From Piscirickettsiaceae bacterium (GTDB lineage Bacteria; Pseudomonadota; Gammaproteobacteria; Nitrosococcales; Methylophagaceae): a DNA stretch of 64,000 nt. The notes under the pieces were generated by a model. That model was not told the DNA's origin and made no database searches. It saw nothing but the letters and a program-made list of their open reading frames with translations. The position numbers and the translations under genes are program-made. Below are positions 45,938 to 58,533 of this stretch, one piece after another. The DNA lies in assembly GCA_013215805.1 (NCBI GenBank), contig JABSQM010000005.1, positions 1 to 64,000 on the forward strand. The letters are read 5' to 3'. Every line of letters starts with the position of its first letter. Within the stretch, counting starts at the first letter, position 1.

Positions 45938-45989
45938 TTGGCATTAAATCAAGTTTTATATATAAAGAATATAGCAAAGTAGTTGTAAT

Positions 45990-46559
45990 ATGAGTATCAA
46001 AGCAGATAAATGGATTCGTAGAATGGCGGAACGGGAAAATATGATTACGCCATTCGAGCCTATACAGGTCAATAATAATCATGGTAACGGCGAAGTGATC
46101 TCCTACGGTACCTCTAGCTATGGATATGATGTACGCTGCTCAACAGAATTTAAGATATTTACTAATATTAATTCAGCAATTGTAGATCCTAAAAACTTTG
46201 ATTCAAGTAGCTTTGTTGATATCAAATCTGATGAATGTATCATACCACCAAATTCATTCGCATTGGCTCGTACAATAGAAACATTTAAGATACCACGTCA
46301 TATTTTAACTATCTGTTTAGGCAAATCTACCTACGCTCGTTGCGGAATTATTGTTAACGTAACTCCGCTGGAGCCAGAATGGGAAGGACAAGTAACATTG
46401 GAGTTTTCTAATACTACTCCGCTACCAGCAAAAATATATGCAAATGAAGGCGTAGCTCAGATGCTATTTTTTGAATCTGACGAAGTATGTGAAACATCAT
46501 ATGCAGATAAATGTGGCAAATATCAACGTCAGCGGGGTGTAACTTTGCCATATTCCTGA
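45990..46559 (+). CDS. dcd: dCTP deaminase
   Basis: Dcd deaminates dCTP to dUTP, the main source of dTMP in many bacteria. The 189-residue protein has the start [14 protein letters not shown], the [10 protein letters not shown] block, [12 protein letters not shown], the KSTYARCGI motif, and [17 protein letters not shown] with the catalytic glutamate. The C-terminus [10 protein letters not shown] is complete. It follows apbC by 52 bp on the same strand, a common betaproteobacterial order. Confidence 0.97.
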   Translation: MSIKADKWIRRMAERENMITPFEPIQVNNNHGNGEVISYGTSSYGYDVRCSTEFKIFTNINSAIVDPKNFDSSSFVDIKSDECIIPPNSFALARTIETFKIPRHILTICLGKSTYARCGIIVNVTPLEPEWEGQVTLEFSNTTPLPAKIYANEGVAQMLFFESDEVCETSYADKCGKYQRQRGVTLPYS

Positions 46560-46867
46560 AACTTTATTATGTAGATATTGTAAAATGTGTTTTTTATTAG
46601 TAACTAATTAATAAATTACTATGAATACACAACCCCCCAATGGGTGATGTATGAATCATCTATATTTTGCATATTAAATATATGTGCAATTTATGATATG
46701 TTGATGGTATATACATTATTTAGTTATTAGAATAAGTGTTATTTGATTTGGTAATAATTGGGTGATTTTGGCGGGAGATATGACGTGTGTGATATAATTT
46801 TAATGAATATTGTATACAGCTTTATACTTACAGTATTGTAAAGCAAATATAGAATATTCTTTTGGCT
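46560..46867. other. Gene-free stretch between dcd and the YqfO-like gene
   Basis: 308 bp, AT-rich. No terminator with a T tract and no gene remnant is visible. Confidence 0.45.
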
Positions 46868-47188
46868 ATGTATAAAAAAATATTTTTTGTGCCTGAAAAC
46901 CATAAGGAATTTGTAAAACAAGCAATATTTTGTGCTGGTGGGGGTAAATATAGACTTTACGATAGTTGCTCATGGGAAATACTAGGAATAGGACAATTTA
47001 GACCATTAAATGGCAGCCATCCTTATATTGGTATGCAAAATCATCTTGAACAAATTGCGGAATACCGCATAGAGGTGGTTTGTGCAGAAAAATTTATAAA
47101 GACTGTCATAACATCTTTGATGGAAGCACATCCATATGAGACTCCTGCGTATGAGGTATGGCCAATTAAAAGTTTAGATGATTTTTAA
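46868..47188 (+). CDS. NIF3/YqfO-like (CutA/PII-fold) small protein
   Basis: This 106-residue protein has KKIFFVPENHKEFVKQAI, then AGGGKYRLYDSCSWEILGIG, then RIEVVCAEKFIKTVI, and MEAHPYETPAYEVWPI. These are the marks of the stand-alone YqfO/NIF3 insert family, which has a CutA-like ferredoxin fold. Its function is not established; the HPYETPAYE block is shared with CutA and with the middle of NIF3 proteins. The ATG at 46868 is preferred to the TTG at 46862. It ends 17 bp before pepN. Confidence 0.85.
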   Translation: MYKKIFFVPENHKEFVKQAIFCAGGGKYRLYDSCSWEILGIGQFRPLNGSHPYIGMQNHLEQIAEYRIEVVCAEKFIKTVITSLMEAHPYETPAYEVWPIKSLDDF

Positions 47189-47205
47189 ATTTATTGAGTT
47201 GAGCG

Positions 47206-49851
47206 ATGTCTATATCTGATACACCTGAAGAAACATTACTATCTGATTATCAAGTGCCGAATTTTTTGGTGAAAAATGTAAATCTGCAATTTGAATTAGA
47301 TGCTATAAATACGCGTGTCACCAGTCTTTTATCCATGAAAAAAAATCCAAATGGCTCCAGTAGTGTTTGTATATTAGATGGCGAATGTTTGGAATTAATT
47401 TCAATTAAACTCGATGGTCGATTGTTACGAAGTAATGAATTTGAGCGTACTAATAAAAGATTGTCACTTGTTTCGGTGTCTGACGAATTTAAGTTAGAGA
47501 TAGTTACTATGGTTCATCCCAATCACAATACTACTTTAGAAGGTTTATATTATTCAGGGAACTTGTTATGTACTCAGTGTGAATCGCAGGGCTTTAGACA
47601 CATAACTTATTATCCAGATAGGCCGGATGTGATGGCTGTATATACTGTGTATGTCTTAGCCGATAAGCGGCAATGGCCAGTAATATTGTCAAATGGAAAT
47701 TTGCAGGAACAAGGTGTGTGGAAGGATGGACAGCATTGGTTTTGTTGGCATGATCCACATCCCAAACCGAGTTACTTATTCGCGTTAGTAGCAGGTGATT
47801 TATCCTATCATCAGGATACGTTTATTACCGCATCGGGACGCAACGTAACATTACGAATCTATGTCGAACATGATAACAGCCATAAGTGTGATCATGCCTT
47901 GGTTTCATTAAAGCAATCCATGGAGTGGGACGAAAATACCTATGGTAGAGAGTACGATTTAGATGTTTACATGATCGTTGCGGTTAATGACTTTAATATG
48001 GGCGCGATGGAAAATAAGGGGCTCAATATTTTTAATTCTGCCTGCGCTTTAGCAACACCGGAAACGTCTACTGATGAAGATTATTTTTCAATCCAGAGTA
48101 TTATCGGTCATGAGTATTTACATAATTGGTCAGGAAATAGAATTACGTGTCGAGACTGGTTTCAATTAAGCTTAAAAGAAGGTTTTACCGTTTTGCGCGA
48201 GCACCAATTTAGTGCGGATTTAAATTCTCATGCCGTCCAGCGTATTGATAATGTTAATGAGCTACGTAGAATACAGTTTGCTGAAGATGCGGGTCCGATG
48301 GCCCACCCGGTCAGACCTACATCATATATAGAAATCAGCAATTTTTATACTGCTACTATTTATGAAAAAGGAGCTGAGGTAGTAGGAATGATTAAGACTA
48401 TCGTTGGTGAGGCTGGTTTCAGGCATGGAACAGATTTATATTTTACTCGCCATGACGGTCAGGCTGTCACAACGGATAATTTTATTGAGGCTATGGAAGA
48501 TGCTAATGATATTGATTTAAATCAATTTAAGCTTTGGTATTCTCAGGCAGGTACACCGGAGCTAACCGTAGACACATCCTATAATATGAAAAACCATATT
48601 TTTGAATTAATTATAAAGCAGAACTGCCTGAATACACCAGATCAATCAAAAAAGCATGCATTTATGATGCCATTGGCAATAGGACTATTAGATAATGATG
48701 GGCAGGCAATACCCATGCAGCTTCAAGGTGAGAATACCATCTTTAATGGTGATACCAGGGTGTTGTCTTTGCTAAATGATAAACAAACATTTACATTCAT
48801 AAATGTAATAAAGAAGCCTATCATATCACTATTGCGTAATTTCTCAGCCCCTGTCAATATGCTATACAAACGTTCTAATGAAGAGTTAGCTTTCTTGATG
48901 TCCAATGATGTAGATAATTTTAATAAATGGGATGCAGGTCAGAAATTATTCATCAATGTATTAATGAATTTTGTTCATAATATCCAAACGCAGATGAGGT
49001 TAGTGCTTCCTACTCTTTTACAGGATCAAATAGAAATATTATTCTACAAAGCGAAATGTAATCCCGCTCTGGTTGCTAAAATGTTAGAGTTACCAAACGA
49101 AAATTATTTGGCATTACAAAGCCAACCAGCCGATGTAGATGCTATACATGTATCATGTGAATTTTTAAAAAAATCGTTAGCAACTATATTTAAAGATAGA
49201 TTCATTGAAATATATATAAATTGTAACGTTATAGAATCTTATCAATTTAATGCTGAGGACATGGCAAATCGTAGCTTAAAAAATATTTGTTTAGATTATT
49301 TAATGGCGATAGGAGATCCAATGCAAATGCAGCGTTGTCTCATGCAGATGAAACAGACTGATAATATGACAGATATGCTTGCTGGTTTGAGTTTATTAGT
49401 TTCACATCCAGGTCCAGAGTGTGAGTCTGCCCTACGTGCTTTCCTCAAACAATGGCAGCATGATCGTCAGGTTGTTGATAAATGGCTAGCCGTTCAGGCT
49501 CTCTCAACTTCAGTAGACACGTTAATGCGCGTTAAAAGTTTAATAAAACACCCTGTGTTTTCCATCACTAATCCAAATAATGTAAGATCATTAATCGGTC
49601 AGTTCTGTTTGAATAATCCAGTAAATTTTCATGTAAAAGATGGTTCAGGTTATAAATTTTTGGTAGAGCAAATTTTGGTATTAGATGCGCTAAATCCACA
49701 AGTCGCAGCTAAACAGATGCTGGCATTTAATTCTTGGCATCAGTATGATGAACGACGTCAGGAATTGATGAGAGATTCGATATCCTCTATTGCCGAGCAT
49801 GAAGGTTTATCATCCGATGTATACGAGATTGCGACGAAGTATTTAGCATGA
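47206..49851 (+). CDS. pepN: Aminopeptidase N
   Basis: PepN is the main broad-specificity zinc aminopeptidase of the cytoplasm and finishes peptide breakdown. The 881-residue protein has an N-terminal beta domain, the exopeptidase motif GAMENKG (about 266-272), the zinc site HEYLH (302-306) with the downstream glutamate in LKEGFTVLREH, and the long C-terminal helical domain ending in VYEIATKYL. The full length is kept. This is notable since the ClpA/ClpS branch that would feed it has been lost. Confidence 0.97.
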   Translation: MSISDTPEETLLSDYQVPNFLVKNVNLQFELDAINTRVTSLLSMKKNPNGSSSVCILDGECLELISIKLDGRLLRSNEFERTNKRLSLVSVSDEFKLEIVTMVHPNHNTTLEGLYYSGNLLCTQCESQGFRHITYYPDRPDVMAVYTVYVLADKRQWPVILSNGNLQEQGVWKDGQHWFCWHDPHPKPSYLFALVAGDLSYHQDTFITASGRNVTLRIYVEHDNSHKCDHALVSLKQSMEWDENTYGREYDLDVYMIVAVNDFNMGAMENKGLNIFNSACALATPETSTDEDYFSIQSIIGHEYLHNWSGNRITCRDWFQLSLKEGFTVLREHQFSADLNSHAVQRIDNVNELRRIQFAEDAGPMAHPVRPTSYIEISNFYTATIYEKGAEVVGMIKTIVGEAGFRHGTDLYFTRHDGQAVTTDNFIEAMEDANDIDLNQFKLWYSQAGTPELTVDTSYNMKNHIFELIIKQNCLNTPDQSKKHAFMMPLAIGLLDNDGQAIPMQLQGENTIFNGDTRVLSLLNDKQTFTFINVIKKPIISLLRNFSAPVNMLYKRSNEELAFLMSNDVDNFNKWDAGQKLFINVLMNFVHNIQTQMRLVLPTLLQDQIEILFYKAKCNPALVAKMLELPNENYLALQSQPADVDAIHVSCEFLKKSLATIFKDRFIEIYINCNVIESYQFNAEDMANRSLKNICLDYLMAIGDPMQMQRCLMQMKQTDNMTDMLAGLSLLVSHPGPECESALRAFLKQWQHDRQVVDKWLAVQALSTSVDTLMRVKSLIKHPVFSITNPNNVRSLIGQFCLNNPVNFHVKDGSGYKFLVEQILVLDALNPQVAAKQMLAFNSWHQYDERRQELMRDSISSIAEHEGLSSDVYEIATKYLA

Positions 49852-52800
49852 CATTGAGGGTTTCACTAATTTTTATATGGAAGTTGGTCCCTGGTTCATA
49901 ACATATATTATGGAACCATCACATGGGTAATGTGGTAATGTAATGTCGTGGGAGAATACTATTTATACATGAGATACTGTATATTACCGTAATAGTTTTG
50001 CCAATAATTCTTTATAGTTATGAGCGTATTACTAGAATACTTATTTAGATAATTTATCTATACATCACTATCTTATTTGCAATTTTATTTCATTGAGTAG
50101 ATGTTGCTTTATTACCTTCATCCTAAAATTGGTTATTCGCTATTTAAGGTTGAACAGCTAAATAGATTATAAAATAAATAGATATCTCTTCTCTGCGAAC
50201 TTAATTTTGCAGCTATTTTTCTCATAATGTGCCGTTTTTTTAAAAGATGATTGAAGGATGAGATAACACAACTTTTAGGTATTTGCTGCATTGTAATTCA
50301 ATTTTATTCGCAAGATTAAGAAAATTTTGAGGTTGCCTTAAGTCGTAGTGATTGTAATAAGATCATTATGCAATTTACTTTGTTGAGTCTCTGGCTATAA
50401 CATTAAATCTACAAAATTCTGTAAGAAAAATGCATGACATTTTCAGAGGTATGTAATTGAAATTGTTTTTTATTTTTGTGCATAACTTTTGGGTACCACC
50501 TGTCATAATATTTTAGATTATCAGCTTTCAACGTTTGATAGCAGGAAGATATGTATAATATTATTCTTATTACATCGCCATTCTAGGATAACTCAAGCAA
50601 TTTTCTAAGGGTCTAAATTTGGCGATACCAGAATATATTTTGAGAGGATCAGCTAGTTCTATGCCATCTATAAGAATTTTTCTGTCATTAATTTTCATCT
50701 TAATATAGTGCTAGATCGGGTGATCAGTAATATTCACTAGTATTTGATTTGTTGTTTTGGTGCTGAGATCAATGAGGGTACTGAAGGTTGCATGACTTAA
50801 TCCCCGAGATATGGTGCATTTCGGTTGTTGCATTATTTTTAATTTCGATGATGCATGTTTATAGAGGAGTTATGGTTCTATCCGTGCCCTCCTATTATAC
50901 TTGTAGTGCCTGTAAGCTCTTACCGATTTGATGAATTGTGCCGCGGACTGCCATAGCTACGACAAGATCCACTTGTACATGTTGTGCACAGTCAGAATAT
51001 TGAATTCTAAACCCATGATATTCATGTCGTTATTCTGCTGATTTGTAGTCTTGAGCAAATATATATGCTTAATCCCTTCCCTAATATTAGTCAAGGTAGT
51101 GCGCATTCTAAATGATAAGTTTGCCTGTATAATACTTTAATTACTGTTTATTTGATCCTATTTTATACAAAACATGAAAAGTACGATTGCACTTAAAGAA
51201 AGCGCAATAGATTGCATGGAGTCAATTTTATTTGGATGCGCGGCGTATTAATAATGGTTTAACGTTTTTCCATATACTTATATATCAAGTCGAAATTTGC
51301 CTCATAATAGGGATGTGCGTGTGGCTGGTATTGTTTATCTATTTACCACTTTAGATAGTAGAACTAGTTTCGGTGAATCTAAAATAATGGCGTTGTCTTA
51401 TTAAAAATGACAATTCTTCGAAATATATTGGTGGTGCTGCCGATTAATAATTTCTTAGAATTAATGTTGATATTCACCTTTATATTTTCTTTAATAAGCC
51501 ACTAGAAAATATTAAATATGGAGCGCGTCTTAACAACGCAATTAATTTTTAGTCATTTATAAGAAACTAAAGTAATAAACTTGCGTATCTCGCGCCATGA
51601 TCAGAGTCGTCATGTCTTGAAAGTTCATGTGGTTTTTCAGAACGATGAGTTGTTAAAATAGTAGATTCTTTCGTTCTTGGATATCACCATATTAAAGTGT
51701 GGCACCCATTGCTAATAATATTGTTGTCATGTGTGTGAGGGCACTGCACGACCTGGGTCTCTTGACTTGACTTAAGGCTGTTATACAGCATTAATTTTTA
51801 TAAATTTTAGTTATTAAGCTATTTTAAATGAAATTAAGGGATACGGTTAATCTGAAATTTTTGCTAAAGAGTCTATGAAAGCTCTGAAGAAAAATTATTA
51901 TGAAAGGTCTAAAAAGATCTTTATTACAGTACCACCAATATTATTTGGATATAAATATTTTTCGTTGAACCAGTGACCAATGAACAAAGTAATGTTTTGC
52001 TAGATATGAATATACTTAATTCAAAATATACCGTACATGAGATTCCTTCAAGTTAATTTCGCTTCTGGAGTGCTGTTGCATATAAGATGTATTTATATTG
52101 ATGATAAGGATAGGCAGTATAGCCATGTGGGATATCAGATTCATTTTAACCGTTTCTTTATCAATGTCTTGTTATTTCATTTCGTGGTATTTTGGCAGGG
52201 AATGCACAGGCGCTGCAGTAAATACATTAAAAAATATTTCTTATGACCTAATTAAATGAATTAAGTAAACTGTTTGCCATGCAATCTCAGTCATCATTGT
52301 AATGGATAGAGTATATCTGGCTGATCATTTCGGAGGTCATCATGATGGTTATATGTAAAGCGAATAATTTGAACTATTTCTCTGATAAAATTCATTGAGA
52401 CGTCTGAAAGAATGTCTCTGTGCGTCGGACTGAGAGGTAGATCTGTAGATTGGCAAATAATATACGGTTTATAGAGTAGTTTATTGGGATAATAGTCCAT
52501 GGCATTATATCTGTACCGAAGAGGATGATGAATATACTGTGTTTAAAGCTGTTGAGCTTTTTAATGTATCAGATAATGGATTATAATCATATTGGAAATT
52601 ATCAGAAGTATCTAAAGAAGTTGAAACACCAGAAATTGTATTTTAGTAATGAGCTAAAGGGCCCTTTTTCTATGATATTCCTTATAGAGGATGATCCAAA
52701 ATCTATGGAACTATTTAAAATATATCGTCAATCTATGGATCAGGAATGAATAAGAGTAGTAATAGACTATATCGTTACCCATTACTAATTTTTCTGTCAA

Positions 52801-53693
52801 TAATATATTGCACATGCTGTCGTAATATATATGTGAGGTTATTCTAATGTTTGAAGATCTGCCCAATCTTGAAAGATGCGAATGCGTTTATATTGATATC
52901 GTGGCTTCTCAGCCTTTCCTTTTTTAATTATTATCAATGCCAATTTCGTGATTGATGAATTCAGTGGTTGTGAAATATCATCAAAAGGACTAGAAGAATA
53001 GCGTATATATATTAAATGTGACCTAGAAGAGATGAACTAATAAATATTAAAGGATCTATTTGATAGCTGACTCCTAAGTGACTCGAAATTTTGACACTTT
53101 CTGAGCAAGAGGCTTTGCCCTTCTTGGTGAGCATATTAGATTTTGATGTTAGTCTGTTTCTTTAGGTATACTTATTTGGAATCCACGACAGACCAGATAA
53201 GCAGTAGGATTATAATATATTTGAGGAGTGGGTCGATATATTGACAGATATAAAATAGGCATAAAACTTTCAAAAGGCTGGCAAACAGTTTACAGCAACC
53301 ATGACTATATCCTTGTCTACAGTACTCTTCCCATCCTCAAATATTAATATCTATACTTAAATTTTTAATGGTTTAATCAGGATGTCGACATGACTTATAA
53401 TTCGGTACAGTAATGATATTTTCATTATAAAGACATTACATTTGTAGAAGTATGCAAGGTTGGTGGTAGTATTTTTCCAGGTTGAGCAATTAAGTATAAT
53501 CTATGTATTATAATTCTATTAAAGCCAGTAAAACTTTAATTTGAATCAAATGTTAAAAAGATATTACTAAATTTATTTCAGTATGCGCTGGGTGTAAATA
53601 ATCAGAATTCCACTCAGTATGAATCTTACAGGTATAACAGTACAGGGTTGTATATGAAGCTATCCAAGCCTGAGATGTAGATAGTCCTTAAAT
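49852..53693. other. 3.8-kb stretch without intact genes
   Basis: The largest gap in the window. The plus strand has scattered short frames with protein-like composition: PHNRDVRVAGIVYLFTTLDS at about 51304-51363, and 52037-52246 and 52525-52749. None resembles a family strongly enough to name. In Betaproteobacteria fbp often follows pepN, but I could not find FBPase motifs. An inverted repeat 'tggttc' / 'gaacca' lies at 49892-49918, just after pepN, without a T tract. The region probably contains one or two long-dead genes. Confidence 0.45.
49892..49918 (+). repeat. Inverted repeat downstream of pepN
   Basis: tggttcataa ... ttatggaacca forms a stem of six plus four pairs with one bulged G. 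No T tract follows, so it is at best a weak terminator or an mRNA end-protecting hairpin. Confidence 0.45.
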
Positions 53694-54122
53694 CTATTCA
53701 GCGGTATATAATTCAGTCGCAGAAAAATAATCTAGCCAGCTTAGTTTGTTCCTACCCAGATATTGCCACCAATAGCCCATGCCTAAAGGTATCCATGAAA
53801 TTATTGCTACAAAGAACCGAATAAATGCTTGTGTCCAGGTAATGGAGTGTCTATTATTGTTAATAATATATATTTTCCATGAACGCATGCCTAATGTTTG
53901 ACCGCCATGTGTCCAAAACCAGCAGTAAAAACAACAACTTACAGTAAGCAAATAAATAATAAAAATTGGATGGTTATGAGGAATGGCATGCCCAGAATTT
54001 AGTGCTACGGCAGGAATAGATGCAAGCAGCAATATGGATACCAACAAAAGGCTATCATAAATCATAACGGCTAGGTGGCGCAATACACTAGGTCGGTATT
54101 TATTTTTATTATTGTTTATCAT
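53694..54122 (-). CDS. RDD-family membrane protein
   Basis: The 142-residue protein has three hydrophobic segments (about 20-42, 55-75 and 100-120), the HLAVMIYDSLLL start with the family's Arg-Asp pair as RHLAVMIYD, and the conserved GGQTLGMRSWKIYII followed by TWTQAFIRF. These mark the RDD family, whose role is unclear; some members affect ion exchange. I chose the ATG at 54122 over a TTG at 54149. It is divergent from purL with 83 bp between, so the two promoters lie back to back. Confidence 0.85.
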   Translation of the reverse strand: MINNNKNKYRPSVLRHLAVMIYDSLLLVSILLLASIPAVALNSGHAIPHNHPIFIIYLLTVSCCFYCWFWTHGGQTLGMRSWKIYIINNNRHSITWTQAFIRFFVAIISWIPLGMGYWWQYLGRNKLSWLDYFSATELYTAE

Positions 54123-54205
54123 AACAATTATAGTTTTTAATGATTTCAAATGTAAGTATTACATATAAAGTATCATAATTTTTAATTTAGTTAATTAGGC
54201 TCAGT

Positions 54206-57200
54206 ATGTTACAAATGATCGGTCTTCCGTCTCATTCGGCTTCTAGTTTAGATAATTTACTTGCTGCCGTTCATATTAAATTTGAGGATGTGACGGAAAT
54301 TAGAACGGAATATCGATACTTCATTGAAACTAAAGTGCAAGATAGGTTATCCATTGCTGATAAAAATATTATTCAGACGTTGCTTAAGGCTGAAATCGGT
54401 AGTAGCAATACAGCTAAAGATGAGCATTTATTTTTAGTTACTCCACGTTCAGGAACCATCTCTCCATGGTCTAGTGAGGCAACTAATATTATACACAATA
54501 TTGGTATTAATAATGTCTTACGTATCGAACGTGGGATAGCCTTTTTTTTAAAGACTAGTAAGTATCTTACTGTTGAACGGCGCGAATGCATCTCTTTATT
54601 ACTACATGACCGTATGACTGAATCGGTATCATATTTTGCAGATGAAGCAAATCATTTATTTATTCATGATCAATCACGCCTTTTATTGGAAATAGATATC
54701 CTAAATAGTTCTCGTTCTCCTTTGTTTGAGGCCAATGAGACTATGGGTTTAGCATTATCCAGTGATGAAATCGATTATCTGTTTGATAGTTTTACAGTTA
54801 TAGGACGTAATCCAAAGGATATTGAGTTAATGATGTTTGCTCAGTCCAACTCGGAACATTGCCGCCATAAAATTTTCAAGGCTGATTGGATTATTGACGG
54901 CAAAAGACAGCCTATAACCCTGTTCGATATGATTCGTAATACCTATATTTCGAATCCCGAAGGTGTCACTGTTGCTTATAGTGATAATTCATCAGTGATT
55001 GAAGGATCAATGATCCATCGTTTCCATGTTGATGTGGCAACTAATGAATATTGCTATGAACGTGAAGCTCAGCATATTATCATGAAAGTTGAAACGCACA
55101 ATCATCCTACTGCAATCTCACCATTTTCAGGCGCAGCTACTGGTACTGGCGGAGAAATCCGTGATGAGGGGGCTACAGGACGTGGCTCCAAACCTAAAGC
55201 TGGATTGACAGGTTTTTCAGTCTCCAATTTAAATATTTTGGATTTCAAACAACCATGGGAATTAAATTACGGCAAACCTGCATTTATAGCATCGGCACAG
55301 GAAATTATGCTAAATGCGCCACTAGGTAGTTCTGCGTTTAATAATGAGTTTGGTAGACCAAACTTATGTGGTTATTTTCGAACTTATGAGATTATAGTGC
55401 CGTCATTAGATGGCTACGAGGTACGCGGTTACCATAAACCTATCATGGTTGCCGGTGGGATAGGCTCCATTAGACCCCAACATATTAGGAAAAATACCTT
55501 TCAACCAGGGGTTCAGTTAATTTTATTAGGAGGTCCTGGAATGATGATCGGCCTGGGTGGTAGTTCTGCCTCATCAGTTACCTCAGGTATCAGTAAGGAG
55601 AGCCTGGATTTTGCGTCAGTGCAACGTAGCAATCCTGAGATGGAACGTCGCTGTCAGGAAGTAATTGATCGCTGTGTATCCTTAGGTAGAAAAAATCCCA
55701 TTATCGCAATTCATGATGTTGGAGCAGGAGGTTTATCAAATGCATTTCCGGAATTAGTGGATGGTAGTGGTTGTGGGGGGCGATTTGAATTACGTCTAGT
55801 TCCGAATGACGAATTAATAATGTCTCCAATGGAGATATGGTGCAACGAATCTCAAGAACGTTATGTATTGGGAATCAATCCAGATAGAGTTGATGAATTT
55901 GGGGCTATCTGTGAACGCGAACGTTGTCCTTGGGCCATAGTAGGTGAAACAACCGCAGATAGGTATTTATTAGTTGATGATGCTAACCATAATAATTCAC
56001 CAATAAATATACCATTGTCGCTCCTCTTAGGAAAATCACCTAAGATGTCATGTGATGTCAAACATCAGACATTTAATAAACCAGAATTATATTTGGAGGG
56101 TATTACGGCAGAAGATGCTCTAGAGCGTGTCTTGAAACTACCTACAGTAGCTAGCAAGAGTTTTTTGATTACAATTGGTGATCGAAGCGTAACAGGTTTA
56201 GTGGCTCGCGATCAGATGGTCGGACCTTGGCAGATACCAGTGGCAGATTGCGCTGTTATGTTAGCGGATTACGATGGTTATCAAGGTGAAGCTATGTCCA
56301 TGGGTGAACGTGCACCTTTAGCCTTAATTGATGCACCTTCATCGGGGCGTATGGCAATTGGTGAGGCTATTACTAACATTTCTGCAGCTGTTATTTCTAC
56401 ATTAGGAGATATAAAATTATCTGCAAATTGGATGGCTGCATGTGGTCATGAAGGTGAAGATGCTTTACTATATGACACTGTAAATTCTGTGTGTATGGAT
56501 CTATGTCCTGCCTTAGGCATGGCAATTCCCGTTGGTAAAGATTCTCTATCAATGAAAACAGTTTGGCAGGATCATAAAAAAGAAAAATCAGTTACATCGC
56601 CATTGTCACTTATCATTACTGCTTTTGCACCTGTTACTAATGCTGTTAAAACATGTACTCCAGAATTGAAGACTGATCGAGGTGATACAGATTTGATTTA
56701 TGTCGATCTAGGTCATGGCTATAATCGTTTATCTGCGTCTGCATTAGCACAAGTATATAAGCAAGTAGGTCAATCTGGGCCAGATTTAGATAATCCAGAA
56801 TTATTGAAACAATTTTTTTCTGCGATTCAGCAGATGAATCTAAATGATCTACTGTTGGCATATCATGATCGTAGCGATGGTGGCTTAATAATAACATTGT
56901 GTGAAATGGCTTTTTCTGCTCATATTGGATTAGATGTCAATCTCTGCGGTTTAGGTGAAACGTTATCGGTATTATTTAATGAAGAACTAGGTGCAGTGAT
57001 ACAAGTGCGTCATCGTGATGTGAAAGATGTATTAAAAATTCTGCGCAAGCAAGAATTATTATACAGCAGTCATATTATCGGTAGCTTACGTAATGATCAA
57101 CAGATTATCATTAGTGCTAATGGAGATCAAATTATCAATCAGTCACGTATCACCTTGCAAAGATATTGGGCGGAAACTAGTTACCAAATGCAAAAGTTAC

Positions 57201-58108
57201 GTAACAATTTATATTGTGCACAGCAGGAATTTGATGGGTTACTAGATAAGCAAGATCCTGGTTTGTATGCAAATCTAGACTTTAATCCAGATGAATATGT
57301 TGCATCCTGTTCGATCGTCGGTACCCCTAGACCTAAGGTAGCCATCTTGAGAGAGCAAGGAGTTAATGGTCAGGTAGAAATGGCAATTGCATTTGATCGC
57401 GCAGGCTTTACCTCCATTGATGTTCATATGAGTGATATTCTTGAAAATCGTATTTATTTATCTGACTTCATAGGTTTGGTTGCCTGTAGTGGCTTTTCCT
57501 ATGGTGATGTTCTAGGCGCAGGTCGCGGTTGGGCGAGCATAATTTTGTATAATGATATTTTGCGAAGGCAATTTGCAAATTTTTTTAAACGTAGAGATAC
57601 CTTTGCATTAGGTATCTGCAATGGTTGCCAAATGTTTTCTCAGTTGAAGCAATTAATTCCAGGTAGTGATCATTGGCCCCGATTCAAGAAAAACCTGTCT
57701 AAGCAATTTGAGTCTCGCTTATCTTTAGTTAAGGTTGTTGATTCGCCATCTGTATTATTGAAAGACATGGCAGGTTCAGTCATGCCTATTGCCGTAGCAC
57801 ATGGAGAAGGTCTTGTTGATTTCACGGAGACTGGTTCACAACAAGATGTTTTAGTATCAATGCAATATTCAGATCATTATGGCAAAATTACAGAACAATA
57901 TCCCCAAAATCCGAATGGCTCGGTTGATGGTATTACTGCTTTAACAACAACAGATGGTAAGGTTACTATTATGATGCCACACCCAGAGCGGGGAGTACGC
58001 ACCGTACAATACTCATGGCACCCGGATTGTTGGGATAAAAACGGTCCTTGGTCAAGACTATTCAATAATGCTAAAAGGTGGGTAAGGGAGTCTTGTAATA
58101 ATTATTAA
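54206..58108 (+). CDS. purL: Phosphoribosylformylglycinamidine synthase (large, single-chain)
   Basis: PurL uses ATP and glutamine to turn FGAR into FGAM in purine synthesis. This is the long form, 1300 residues, with all domains in one chain: N-terminal PurS-like part, linker with [20 protein letters not shown], two AIRS-like ATPase halves ([46 protein letters not shown]), and the C-terminal glutaminase with the nucleophile in GICNGCQMF (about 1137-1145) and the partner PHPERG. All catalytic motifs are intact. Its survival with purA shows that purines are made, not imported. Confidence 0.98.
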   Translation: MLQMIGLPSHSASSLDNLLAAVHIKFEDVTEIRTEYRYFIETKVQDRLSIADKNIIQTLLKAEIGSSNTAKDEHLFLVTPRSGTISPWSSEATNIIHNIGINNVLRIERGIAFFLKTSKYLTVERRECISLLLHDRMTESVSYFADEANHLFIHDQSRLLLEIDILNSSRSPLFEANETMGLALSSDEIDYLFDSFTVIGRNPKDIELMMFAQSNSEHCRHKIFKADWIIDGKRQPITLFDMIRNTYISNPEGVTVAYSDNSSVIEGSMIHRFHVDVATNEYCYEREAQHIIMKVETHNHPTAISPFSGAATGTGGEIRDEGATGRGSKPKAGLTGFSVSNLNILDFKQPWELNYGKPAFIASAQEIMLNAPLGSSAFNNEFGRPNLCGYFRTYEIIVPSLDGYEVRGYHKPIMVAGGIGSIRPQHIRKNTFQPGVQLILLGGPGMMIGLGGSSASSVTSGISKESLDFASVQRSNPEMERRCQEVIDRCVSLGRKNPIIAIHDVGAGGLSNAFPELVDGSGCGGRFELRLVPNDELIMSPMEIWCNESQERYVLGINPDRVDEFGAICERERCPWAIVGETTADRYLLVDDANHNNSPINIPLSLLLGKSPKMSCDVKHQTFNKPELYLEGITAEDALERVLKLPTVASKSFLITIGDRSVTGLVARDQMVGPWQIPVADCAVMLADYDGYQGEAMSMGERAPLALIDAPSSGRMAIGEAITNISAAVISTLGDIKLSANWMAACGHEGEDALLYDTVNSVCMDLCPALGMAIPVGKDSLSMKTVWQDHKKEKSVTSPLSLIITAFAPVTNAVKTCTPELKTDRGDTDLIYVDLGHGYNRLSASALAQVYKQVGQSGPDLDNPELLKQFFSAIQQMNLNDLLLAYHDRSDGGLIITLCEMAFSAHIGLDVNLCGLGETLSVLFNEELGAVIQVRHRDVKDVLKILRKQELLYSSHIIGSLRNDQQIIISANGDQIINQSRITLQRYWAETSYQMQKLRNNLYCAQQEFDGLLDKQDPGLYANLDFNPDEYVASCSIVGTPRPKVAILREQGVNGQVEMAIAFDRAGFTSIDVHMSDILENRIYLSDFIGLVACSGFSYGDVLGAGRGWASIILYNDILRRQFANFFKRRDTFALGICNGCQMFSQLKQLIPGSDHWPRFKKNLSKQFESRLSLVKVVDSPSVLLKDMAGSVMPIAVAHGEGLVDFTETGSQQDVLVSMQYSDHYGKITEQYPQNPNGSVDGITALTTTDGKVTIMMPHPERGVRTVQYSWHPDCWDKNGPWSRLFNNAKRWVRESCNNY

Positions 58109-58137
58109 GGTAGATTCCAATAAGCAAGGACATATTA

Positions 58138-58533
58138 TCAAAATGATAATTAATGCTTAATCATTCCTTATTCAATTCTTAATTGAATGTTGATGGCGCC
58201 ATCACCAGAATATTCTGCTTTAGCTCCAGCGTAGTTTGTAGAACGTTCAATCGTTAATCCATTTCATCTGTCAGCTATCATTCCTTGATCCACTGATGAC
58301 TCCAATTTATTAATGTAATGAAAATTAGAAAAGTTTATTATCCTATTTTTAAGTGTCACTTCTGTAGAAGTTATCTCAGATGGTAATACTATTCCTATCT
58401 TATATCCCGGATCACGTAATGAATTGGAGTGATTTATTTGTATCGATTCATCAGTTTTTTTCATTAACAACGAGTTCGGCACTGCAGTTGCTTTCTTTTT
58501 TGTATTTAATTTCAGGTGAGTCAATCGAGTCAC
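58138..58533 (-). pseudogene. Unrecognised gene interrupted by one in-frame stop
   Basis: On the minus strand an 89-codon frame with a GTG start (58533) ends at a TGA (58264-58266). In the same frame it continues for another 31 codons with protein-like text: NGLTIERSTNYAGAKAEYSG and DGAINIQLRIE, then a true stop near 58170. The TGA could be a TGG (Trp) mutated by one base. I do not recognise the family; the alternating polar and aliphatic pattern suggests beta strands. No other gene here uses TGA as an amino acid, and ribB and metG end with TGA, so recoding is unlikely. The far end is not certain. Confidence 0.5.

Noticed and set aside
51300-51540. OB-fold piece of a DnaE-like polymerase (VRVAGIV and downstream text)
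   Set aside because: Only a handful of residues fit, the frame breaks repeatedly, and a main polymerase gene would not be expected to be lost.
58264-58266. Reassignment of TGA to tryptophan, known from some tiny betaproteobacterial genomes
   Set aside because: ribB, metG and other intact genes end with TGA at the normal place, and no other intact gene has an in-frame TGA.
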